A stretch of DNA of 6,918 bases from Candidatus Manganitrophaceae bacterium. GTDB lineage: Bacteria > Nitrospirota > Nitrospiria > SBBL01 > Manganitrophaceae. Below, piece after piece: positions 1 through 5,921 of the stretch. The DNA is taken from positions 1-6,918 of the forward strand of contig SCUR01000406.1 in the NCBI GenBank assembly GCA_004297235.1, in the 5' to 3' direction. The notes under the pieces were generated by a model. It made no database searches. It was not told the origin of the DNA and was given only the letters and a program-made list of their open reading frames with translations. The position numbers and the translations under genes are program-made. Positions within the stretch are counted from its first letter, which is position 1; every line of letters starts with the position of its first letter.

Positions 1-495
1 GCCGCGAAGCGCTTCCGGGAAGATCTCTACTACCGGCTGGCGGTGATGCCGATGGTGATCCCGCCGCTGCGCGATCGGCCGGAGGACATTCCGTTGCTCG
101 CGCAGCATTTCATCGAAAAACATGCCCTCCCCAACGGCCAGGATCCCCTTCCGCTCTCAGAGGAAGCGATCGCCGCTTTGAAAGAATTCCCTTGGCATGG
201 AAATGTGCGGGAGTTGGAGAATGTCATTGAACGCGGGGTGCTCGTCTCTCAGGGCGCTGAAATTCTTCCCGAAGCGTTCATGATCGGAGAGGGAGCCGAT
301 TTGTCCGGGAATTCCCCCTTTGCCGCTCACTCTTCCAGCATGGAAGAAGCGCTCGCTCGGGTGGAACGGGAGCAGATCTTGTCCGCACTCAAGAAACATA
401 ACGGGAATAAATCGCTCTCCGCCCGCTTCCTCGGTATCTCCCGCGCGAGTCTATACAATAAGCTCAAGCAATATCGCATCGAAACCCGGTTCTAA
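1..495 (+). CDS. NtrC-type sigma-54-dependent transcriptional activator, C-terminal part (5' end outside window)
   Basis: The reading frame is open from base 1 and gives the last 164 residues of a bacterial enhancer-binding protein. These proteins use ATP hydrolysis by an AAA+ ring to open promoters held by sigma-54 RNA polymerase. The fragment starts in the AAA+ domain: FREDLYYRL (residues 5-13) is the family's conserved arginine-containing segment, RDRPEDIPLL follows, and WHGNVRELEN (65-74) is the sensor II region. A variable linker (about 80-113) leads to a Fis-type DNA-binding domain (114-164) with the hallmark GNKSLSARFLGISRASLYNKL region (135-155). The ATP-binding motif, the GAFTGA loop and any receiver or sensor domain lie upstream of the window, so the input signal is unknown. 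A sigma-54 promoter with paired upstream inverted repeats lies immediately downstream, which makes the oxidase at 954 the obvious target. The family call is very secure; the target is inference. Confidence 0.95.
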   Translation, partial: AAKRFREDLYYRLAVMPMVIPPLRDRPEDIPLLAQHFIEKHALPNGQDPLPLSEEAIAALKEFPWHGNVRELENVIERGVLVSQGAEILPEAFMIGEGADLSGNSPFAAHSSSMEEALARVEREQILSALKKHNGNKSLSARFLGISRASLYNKLKQYRIETRF

Positions 496-597
496 TTCCT
501 TCCTCCCTTCACTATCTTTCTTCGATTAGCACTCTTTATTTAAGTGTCCTTCCCTTTCATTCCATTTATTTCGTTTTGATTTTCTTATGGAAGAGCT

Positions 598-615
598 TGA
601 CTCGTTTTCTAGTCA
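598..615. promoter_or_regulatory. Candidate second (weaker) activator-binding site upstream of the sigma-54 promoter
   Basis: TGACT and AGTCA form 5-bp inverted arms around 8 bp, 18 bp in total. The stronger palindrome downstream has an 18-bp core of the same outline (TG-C at one end, G-CA at the other). Its centre lies 20 bp from that palindrome's centre, two turns of the helix, so dimers on both sites would face the same side. It sits about 140 bp upstream of the predicted start of transcription. The interior of the two sites matches poorly, so this could be chance. Confidence 0.4.
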
Positions 616-616
616 C

Positions 617-636
617 CTGTCCAAAATTTTAGACAG
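617..636. promoter_or_regulatory. Candidate upstream activator sequence (enhancer) for the NtrC-type regulator
   Basis: CTGTC-C-AAAA and TTTT-A-GACAG form a 20-bp inverted repeat with nine of ten base pairs complementary. A TGTC...GACA palindrome with an AT-rich middle is a usual form for sites bound by Fis-domain enhancer-binding proteins. Its centre lies about 120 bp upstream of the predicted sigma-54 start site, within the usual enhancer distance, and it follows the gene for such an activator. The AT-rich stretch between it and the promoter could help DNA looping. Binding by this particular regulator is inferred. Confidence 0.65.
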
Positions 637-718
637 TTTCCTCCTGCTTTAATCCTTGACACAGTTCATATTTTTACAAAAATCCCAATCTTTTTTGGTT
701 TTTCTTTCAGCTCTTTCT

Positions 719-735
719 CTGGCATAGCTCTTGCT
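719..735 (+). promoter_or_regulatory. Sigma-54 (-24/-12) promoter for the multicopper oxidase
   Basis: CTGGCATAGCTCTTGCT agrees with the sigma-54 consensus YTGGCACGRNNNTTGCW at every specified position but two. The invariant GG (721-722) and GC (733-734) are separated by exactly 10 bases. Transcription would start near 746, leaving a leader of about 208 nt before the ATG at 954. An enhancer-binding-protein gene upstream and palindromes at about -120 and -140 support a real sigma-54 promoter. Confidence 0.8.
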
Positions 736-745
736 CTGTAGCCGA

Positions 746-953
746 CCGCCATTGTCTCTATCCATGGAATCAAGATATCTATCCTTTATTCCACGGAGTG
801 AAGAACCACCAAGCAAATTAAGAGCCGATGATTGAGATGAGGCGGATTTCAGACGAGGGGTCCGCCGGGCGCTCAATCACACAGTGCAATGAGATCACCT
901 TCAAATCTGTCACGATATCAAAATTTAAGAAGAGAATGATGAGGAGAAGCGTA
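746..953 (+). promoter_or_regulatory. Long 5' leader of the oxidase mRNA with two inverted repeats
   Basis: The predicted transcript start and the chosen start codon leave about 208 nt untranslated. The leader holds a 10-bp stem with one A-C mismatch (761-770 with 788-797, 17-nt loop containing the palindrome AGATATCT) and a perfect 6-bp GC-rich stem GGCGGA/TCCGCC (841-846 with 861-866, 14-nt loop). I do not recognise a known riboswitch class. The structures might affect mRNA stability or translation, or be incidental. An open frame from ATG 828 runs into the oxidase, so part of this stretch could be coding if an upstream start were used. Confidence 0.4.
941..946 (+). promoter_or_regulatory. 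Ribosome binding site of the oxidase, deciding the start at 954
   Basis: GAGGAG lies 7 bases before the ATG at 954, the best Shine-Dalgarno match near any candidate start in this frame. The in-frame ATGs at 936 and 939 have only the weaker AAGAAGAG (928-935) upstream, and the ATG at 828 has only TAAGAG-like bases. Confidence 0.75.
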
Positions 954-3900
954 ATGAAGAAGTTAGACGGTAGCTTCTGGGGGGGGATTTTTGCGTTTTT
1001 AGCTTTGTTTTTGTTCCAGAGCAGTCTGCTTCATGCGGAGGGAACGCATGAGCATGAGCATGATATGCAGCAGATGAGGATGCCCGAGCGGGGAGTGGGG
1101 AGCCCGGTTCCGGCGGGAGCGATTCGGCAGGATGCCGGCGCGCAGATGTTGAACAAATTGACCGAGAAGCTCGATCAAGAAATTACCCGGGCGGGAGGAA
1201 ATCTCGGCGGATTCAGCAACGCGTCGCAGGCCCACACGATGTCGCAGGGAATTCCGCTTCAGATCTCGAACGATGAAGCGGTGAACCCAGGGGGGCGCTG
1301 CCCGAGCAATGTGCCGGTGAAGAGCTTTGATATCTCCGCGATCAATGCGGAGATCACGATCAGCCGGTTTATGGACTACTACCCCGGCTATCTTTATGTT
1401 CTGACCGAAGATCTTGAGAAGGTCCGGGCGGAGGAGAAAAAGAACAAGGCGGCGCGTGAGAGCAAAGATCCGTATCCCGCCGCGGCCGTTTCCGCCGGGC
1501 TTCAGGGCGACATGATCCAGCCCCTTGTCATCCGTGCCAATGCCGGAGACTGTGTTCGGATCACGCTTCGCAATCAGACCGAGAACGACGAGCCGGTCAG
1601 CCTTCATATCCACGGCTCCAGCATGATCGTCAAGGCGACCGGCCAGGCGGCCACGATGTCGAACAAGGACTCTCTAGTCGGGCCCGGTAAGAGCCAAGAA
1701 TTTGAATGGTATATCCCGGGCGATCAGCCCGACACTTCGCATCATTTCCACAGCCACGCCGTTCGCGACCAATGGTCGCTCGGGATGTTCGGCGCGCTGG
1801 TGGTCGAGCCCCGCGGCTCCCGCTATCTGAGCCCCTGGACCGGCAAGGAGATGAAGAGCGGCTGGATGGCGATGATCGAAGATCCGAACGGTCCCGACTT
1901 CCGGGAATTCGCCATTTTCTATCATGAAATCGGAGACGAAGTTTTCCGGATCTTGGACCGCAACGGCGAGATGCTTCCGCAGCGCGATGCCTTCACCGAC
2001 ACCTATCGTCCCGGCGGCCGGGCGCTGAATCTGAGAAGCGAGCCGCATGGAACGCGGTTGGCGATGCAGGACAAAGCGCATGGGGTTCACGACGAGTCGA
2101 TGGGATACGGCTCTTACACCTTCGGCGATCCCGCCACGACGGTTCCCCGTTCTTACCTCGGAGATCCGACCAAATACAGAATGATGGGGGGATCGGAAGT
2201 CATCCACTCTCATCACCTCCATGGCGGCAGCGACCGCTGGCCCCGTTCTCCCGGCGCGGTTACCAAGGCGGAGTTCAATTTCGCAGCAACCGCCAGCGGG
2301 ACCGGCCCGGTGAAGTTCCCGCCGGTTCGAACCAGCTCCGAGCGGCTCGATGTGCAAGCGATCGGCGCCGCCGAATCGTATGATGAGGTGATCGAGTGCG
2401 GCTCCGGCGGCTGTGCCTACGGGGCGGGCGATTACACCTTCCACTGCCACATTCCGCAGCACTATGTCACCGGGATGTGGGGCTTCTGGCGCGTCTACAA
2501 CACCCTTCAGGTCGCCGGTTCTCAGGACGACGTCATGCCGCCGCTGGCCGAGCTTCCCGATCGCAAAGGGAAGATGAAACCGGCGGTCGATTCCTCCAAG
2601 CTCGTCGGCGCCACCGTCGATTGGTTCGGCGGACAGAAGTTTAAGATCACCGCCGACAAGACCGACTGGAAGGCCAATCCGCCCGAAGTCTCGGTGAAAG
2701 AGTGGGTCGATATGCTTCTTCCCGCCCAGGGAAAGCCGGGCGGAACGGACGACGAGCACAAGCAGATCGTTGCAATGGATGCAACGGTGCTCGATTGGAC
2801 CTGGCAGGGGAATACCGCCCTGTCCGAACCGGAAACGACGCAGACCTGGGTGAACTACAAGAGCCCTACGCCGGGGAAACGGTTCGCGATCCGGTTTGAT
2901 CCGATCACCGGAAAGCTCTCGATTCCCTATTTAAGACCCCACATGGGGAAACGGGTTCCTTTCTCGCCGGAGCATAACCCGGCGCCGTTCTTCGAGCCGA
3001 TCCGCCGGATGGCGGGTGAGACCGAACCGGCGACTCCCGGAGAGCAGGGGCCCTGGAGTCTCTGCCCCGGAAGAGCGCCTCGGAAGTTCTACACCATTAA
3101 CGGCATCACACTTCCGATCACGCTGAAGAAAGCGACCCAAAAAACGCCGGCGATGGTCGATCCCGACGGCTTGCTCTTCGTGTTGGAAGAGGAAGAAGCC
3201 GACGTCCGAAAGAACGACGACAAGAAAGTACCGTTGGCGATCCGTGCCAACGTCTACGACTGCGTCGACGTGATCTACAAGAGCAAGATGGTCGATAACG
3301 AGCGGGTGGTCCACTCCAACAAGACCAACATTCACCCCCATTTCTTCCAGTTCGACATCACCGCGTCGGACGGGGTGATCATCGGCTTCAACTACGAGCA
3401 GTCGGTCCGGCCGTTCACTATCTTAAAGCCGGAAGACAAGGAGAAGCCGCATGAAGGGCTCCCGGTTCCTCAGAACACCACGTTGACCAAAGAGGCGAAG
3501 AAAGGCGACAGCTCGATTGAGATCGCCTCCACCGTTCGCCACATCGACGTTCATGGGTCGAAGTTCGATGCCCCCATGTTCCAGCCGGGGATCACGATCG
3601 GATTGAGCCTGGACGGCGTCGGCGAGTTCGAGGCGGTCAAGATCAAGGAGATCAAAGGGAACACGGTTGTTCTGGAGCAGCCCCTCAAGGGGAATCACAA
3701 GAAGGGAGCGATCGCCAGCCCCGAGTTCGTCCGGTACCGCTGGTATCCCGATGTCGATCTCGGCCTGGTCTTCTGGCACGACCATGTCTTCGGCCTCGAC
3801 GGCTGGGGCCATGGGCTCTTCGGCTCGACCATCGTCGAGCCGGCCGGATCGACCTACCATGATCCGGTGACTGGAAAAGAGATCCGCAGCGGCATTGTCG

Positions 3901-5768
3901 CCGACATCCACACGACCGATCCGGTGTCGACCCAGGTGTCAGGGAGCTTCCGGGAAGTGGTCATGCAGATCATGGATTCCAACCCGAGAACGGCCGAGCT
4001 GATCACGGCGGATAATCCGATGGCGGGACGTCCTTCCGTCGATGGAACCCCGTCGGCGAAGTATCCGGAACGGCTGAACAAGTCGGCGATGACCTTCCTC
4101 AACGGAGGAGAGGCGACCACCGGCGGAGGGTATGGGTTGCGTGTCGAGCCGCTTTCCGTGCGGTTGGCCAACAATCCTGATCCGTCGCAGCTCTTCTCCA
4201 GCAAGGTGCATGGCGATCCGGGAACCCCGATGATGAAGGCGTATCTCGGTGATCCGATCGTCTTCCGCGTCATTCAGGGATCGGCCAATGAAGCCCACAC
4301 CTGGCATGTCAGCGGCCATTGGTTCCCGATGGAGCGGTTCAACGGCGACTCGTTGCCGCGCAACACCTTCCACATCGCCATCGCAGAACGGCTCGATATG
4401 GTCATTCCCAATGCCGGCGGACCACAACGGATGGCGGGAGACTATCTCTACTACTCCGGCCGCGCTTCTCACTTTGCCGGAGGGGCGTGGGGAATGATCC
4501 GGGTCTTGGACAAGGCCGATAAGAGCCTCCAACCGCTTCCTTCGCGGGAGGAGATTCCGGCTTCTGCAAAAGAGCTCTGTCCTGCAGATGCGCCGGTGAA
4601 GAACTTCAGCGTGTCGGCGATCGATTATGCGATGCGCTTTAACCCGGGGATGCCGGAGGTCATGGAAGTCGACTTGGGCCGAAAGGTTTCCACGGCCAAC
4701 GAGCATGGCAAGGTCTACGTCCTCGACGATGAGGTCACCAAGGTGAAGAGCGGCGCCCTCAAACCGATGCCGCTGACGCTGCGGGTCAACGTCGGGGATT
4801 GCATCAAGATCAAACTCACCAACCGGATGGCCAAAGAGCGGGCCGGTCTGCACGCCGACATGCTGGCGTTCGATCCGAAAGATTCCACCGGGGCGAATGT
4901 GGGCAACAACCCCGGCGATCAGACGGTGGCCCCCGGCCAGAGCAGAACCTACACCTACTATGCCCATCCGGAATATGGCGAGAACGCCGCCATCATTCAG
5001 GACTGGGGGAACGTCGTCGACAATCCGCGAAACGGATTGTACGGCGCCATCCTCATCGGACCGAAGGGGTCGAAGTACCGCGATCCGGTGACCGGTGAGG
5101 ATATCACGATGAAGAACTCCTGGCAGGCCGATGTGATCGTCGACCGGACCGTTCCGGGGAACGAGAGCAAGATCAACTACCGGGAATTCTCTCTGATGTT
5201 CCAAGACGAAGACAACCTGATGGGGACCAGCTTCATGCCGTATGCTCAGAAGGTGGCGGGACTCACCGGGGTGAACTATCGATCGGAGCCGAAAGATTGG
5301 TATCTGGAGAACGGCTGCGAGGTCGGGATGATCTTCCGCTGCGTTTCCGACAACAAGAGCGGTCCGACCACGCCGACTCTACAGGCCCATGCCGGAGATC
5401 CGGTGATCCTTCATGTCTTCGGCGGCTTCAACGAGCAGGTCGGTGTCTTTGCGCTCGACGGTCATGAGTGGCCGGCCGATCGCTTCAAAGGGGCCCATCT
5501 CCACAGCTCTTTTGAATTCGGCGGCACCTCCTATCTTCGGATCGATCTTCGAGGGGGAGCCGGCGGACCGCATCAGCTGCCGGGTGATTACGTTTACATG
5601 AATCACCGGGCGGCCTACGTCGATGCGGGACAGTTCGGGTTCCTCCGGGTTCTGCCGAAGGGGGATAAGAAGATTCTCGCCTTGTCTCCCGCCGATCCCG
5701 GATTCCGCTTTGCGGAAGAGCAGAAGGGAACCGCTCGGCCGATCTCCACACAGGGAAAGACCGAGTAA
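954..5768 (+). CDS. Giant secreted three-module multicopper oxidase, MofA-like (putative metal oxidase)
   Basis: This 1604-residue protein should oxidise a substrate at a type 1 copper and reduce O2 to water at a trinuclear copper site outside the cytoplasm. Residues 1-28 look like a signal peptide (hydrophobic 10-26, cleavage near LLHA), followed by a His/Met-rich tail, HEHEHD (32-37). Three homologous modules follow, each opening with a Cys-Pro segment: about 116-521, 704-1186 and 1209-1569. Module 1 has all copper motifs: HIHG (218-221), HFHSH (264-268), HSHHLHG (418-424) and HCHIPQHYVTGM (497-508), giving the type 1 ligands His418, Cys498, His503 and Met508. Module 2 keeps HPH (794-796) and HDH (942-944) but lacks the Cys. 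Module 3 is nearly stripped of ligands. Common laccases have about 500 residues; this size fits MofA-type putative Mn(II) oxidases. The superfamily is certain and the substrate is not. Start 954 has the best ribosome site; starts at 936 or 939 would add a Tat-like RRSVMK. Confidence 0.93.
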   Translation: MKKLDGSFWGGIFAFLALFLFQSSLLHAEGTHEHEHDMQQMRMPERGVGSPVPAGAIRQDAGAQMLNKLTEKLDQEITRAGGNLGGFSNASQAHTMSQGIPLQISNDEAVNPGGRCPSNVPVKSFDISAINAEITISRFMDYYPGYLYVLTEDLEKVRAEEKKNKAARESKDPYPAAAVSAGLQGDMIQPLVIRANAGDCVRITLRNQTENDEPVSLHIHGSSMIVKATGQAATMSNKDSLVGPGKSQEFEWYIPGDQPDTSHHFHSHAVRDQWSLGMFGALVVEPRGSRYLSPWTGKEMKSGWMAMIEDPNGPDFREFAIFYHEIGDEVFRILDRNGEMLPQRDAFTDTYRPGGRALNLRSEPHGTRLAMQDKAHGVHDESMGYGSYTFGDPATTVPRSYLGDPTKYRMMGGSEVIHSHHLHGGSDRWPRSPGAVTKAEFNFAATASGTGPVKFPPVRTSSERLDVQAIGAAESYDEVIECGSGGCAYGAGDYTFHCHIPQHYVTGMWGFWRVYNTLQVAGSQDDVMPPLAELPDRKGKMKPAVDSSKLVGATVDWFGGQKFKITADKTDWKANPPEVSVKEWVDMLLPAQGKPGGTDDEHKQIVAMDATVLDWTWQGNTALSEPETTQTWVNYKSPTPGKRFAIRFDPITGKLSIPYLRPHMGKRVPFSPEHNPAPFFEPIRRMAGETEPATPGEQGPWSLCPGRAPRKFYTINGITLPITLKKATQKTPAMVDPDGLLFVLEEEEADVRKNDDKKVPLAIRANVYDCVDVIYKSKMVDNERVVHSNKTNIHPHFFQFDITASDGVIIGFNYEQSVRPFTILKPEDKEKPHEGLPVPQNTTLTKEAKKGDSSIEIASTVRHIDVHGSKFDAPMFQPGITIGLSLDGVGEFEAVKIKEIKGNTVVLEQPLKGNHKKGAIASPEFVRYRWYPDVDLGLVFWHDHVFGLDGWGHGLFGSTIVEPAGSTYHDPVTGKEIRSGIVADIHTTDPVSTQVSGSFREVVMQIMDSNPRTAELITADNPMAGRPSVDGTPSAKYPERLNKSAMTFLNGGEATTGGGYGLRVEPLSVRLANNPDPSQLFSSKVHGDPGTPMMKAYLGDPIVFRVIQGSANEAHTWHVSGHWFPMERFNGDSLPRNTFHIAIAERLDMVIPNAGGPQRMAGDYLYYSGRASHFAGGAWGMIRVLDKADKSLQPLPSREEIPASAKELCPADAPVKNFSVSAIDYAMRFNPGMPEVMEVDLGRKVSTANEHGKVYVLDDEVTKVKSGALKPMPLTLRVNVGDCIKIKLTNRMAKERAGLHADMLAFDPKDSTGANVGNNPGDQTVAPGQSRTYTYYAHPEYGENAAIIQDWGNVVDNPRNGLYGAILIGPKGSKYRDPVTGEDITMKNSWQADVIVDRTVPGNESKINYREFSLMFQDEDNLMGTSFMPYAQKVAGLTGVNYRSEPKDWYLENGCEVGMIFRCVSDNKSGPTTPTLQAHAGDPVILHVFGGFNEQVGVFALDGHEWPADRFKGAHLHSSFEFGGTSYLRIDLRGGAGGPHQLPGDYVYMNHRAAYVDAGQFGFLRVLPKGDKKILALSPADPGFRFAEEQKGTARPISTQGKTE
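1047..1064 (+). repeat. Hexanucleotide tandem repeat encoding the HEHEHD tail
   Basis: CATGAG occurs twice, followed by the variant CATGAT, encoding alternating His and acidic residues (32-37) just after the predicted signal peptide cleavage site. Met38, Met41 and Met43 follow. Alternating His near a mature N terminus can bind metal ions such as Cu or Mn. A 6-bp repeat in frame can gain or lose His-Glu units without a frameshift. Confidence 0.55.
1299..5660 (+). repeat. Three diverged copies of a di-cupredoxin module inside the oxidase
   Basis: The copies span about 1299-2517, 3063-4512 and 4578-5660. Landmarks recur in the same order. The openings are CPSNVPVKSF, CPGRAPRKFY and CPADAPVKNF. 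The first strand shows PLVIRANAGDC, PLAIRANVYDC and PLTLRVNVGDC. The end of the first domain shows GALVVEPRGS, GSTIVEPAGS and GAILIGPKGS followed by TGKE, TGKE and TGED. The second domain has YLGDP, YLGDP and HAGDP, and the modules end with GDYTFHCH, GDYLYYSG and GDYVYMNH. Similarity is at the protein level, so the triplication is old. A 182-residue linker separates copies 1 and 2, against about 22 residues between copies 2 and 3. Confidence 0.85.
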
Positions 5769-5772
5769 CCAG

Positions 5773-5788
5773 ATCCATCCTGATGGAT
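5773..5788 (+). terminator. Small hairpin just after the oxidase stop codon
   Basis: ATCCAT-CCTG-ATGGAT is a perfect 6-bp stem with a 4-base loop, starting 5 bases after the stop. No T-run follows, so it is probably not a terminator alone. It may protect the mRNA 3' end together with the larger hairpin that follows. Confidence 0.4.
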
Positions 5789-5799
5789 TGAAAAGCACG

Positions 5800-5838
5800 A
5801 CAAATAGAGGGACTCTCGAGTCCCTCTATTTGTTTGTT
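5800..5838 (+). terminator. Intrinsic terminator after the oxidase
   Basis: A perfect 15-bp stem (5800-5814 with 5819-5833) closes on the four-base loop CTCG. Its outer pairs are AT-rich and its inner part contains GAGGGACT. The T-rich run TTTGTTTGTT follows on the plus strand. It should end the oxidase transcript and separate it from the next gene. Confidence 0.85.
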
Positions 5839-5870
5839 CCCGATCTTCAATGGGATCATTGTATAAATTG

Positions 5871-5879
5871 TGATATGAT
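5871..5879 (+). promoter_or_regulatory. Extended -10 promoter for the propeller gene
   Basis: TGA-TATGAT matches the extended -10 form TGn-TATAAT with one mismatch. No good -35 element lies 16-18 bases upstream, which extended -10 promoters can do without. Transcription would start near 5886, downstream of the terminator, giving a leader of about 36 nt. This suggests that the propeller gene is expressed separately from the sigma-54-driven oxidase. Confidence 0.5.
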
Positions 5880-5883
5880 GTTC

Positions 5884-5905
5884 GAAATCAAACGTCGTCG
5901 ATTTC
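5884..5905. promoter_or_regulatory. Inverted repeat at the predicted transcript start, possible operator
   Basis: GAAATC (5884-5889) and GATTTC (5900-5905) are perfect 6-bp inverted arms around 10 bases. The repeat overlaps the predicted start of transcription and ends 3 bases before the Shine-Dalgarno region. It could be a repressor site or a weak leader hairpin, and it is short enough to be chance. Confidence 0.3.
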
Positions 5906-5921
5906 TATTAAGGAGATGAAT

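Noticed and set aside
530..555. Terminator for the regulator gene
   Set aside because: Only a 4-bp CACT/AGTG pairing is visible with no T-run directly after it; no clear terminator is seen between 496 and 597.
656..684. TTGACA as a sigma-70 -35 box
   Set aside because: No -10-like hexamer occurs 16-18 bases downstream; the sequence there is AAAATC or similar.
681..697. IHF site between enhancer and promoter
   Set aside because: The best match, AATCCCAATCTTT, misses three specified positions of the IHF consensus; the region is AT-rich, so such a match is weak.
649..876. 75-residue minus-strand frame across the intergenic region
   Set aside because: It covers the sigma-54 promoter and leader, has no good ribosome site and no recognisable sequence.
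828..953. 42-residue N-terminal extension of the oxidase from ATG 828
   Set aside because: It would bury the signal peptide behind a charged segment and has a poor ribosome site; GAGGAG before 954 is far better. The starts at 936 and 939 are kept as alternatives.
1674..2759. 361-residue open frame on the minus strand
   Set aside because: It is antisense to module 1 of the oxidase, and its low-complexity Gly/Arg/Val-rich sequence follows from the plus-strand codon bias.
3939..5204. 421-residue open frame on the minus strand within the oxidase gene
   Set aside because: It lies wholly antisense to a gene with clear motifs, has Arg/His-rich composition typical of an antisense shadow of GC-rich codons, and shows no recognisable domain.
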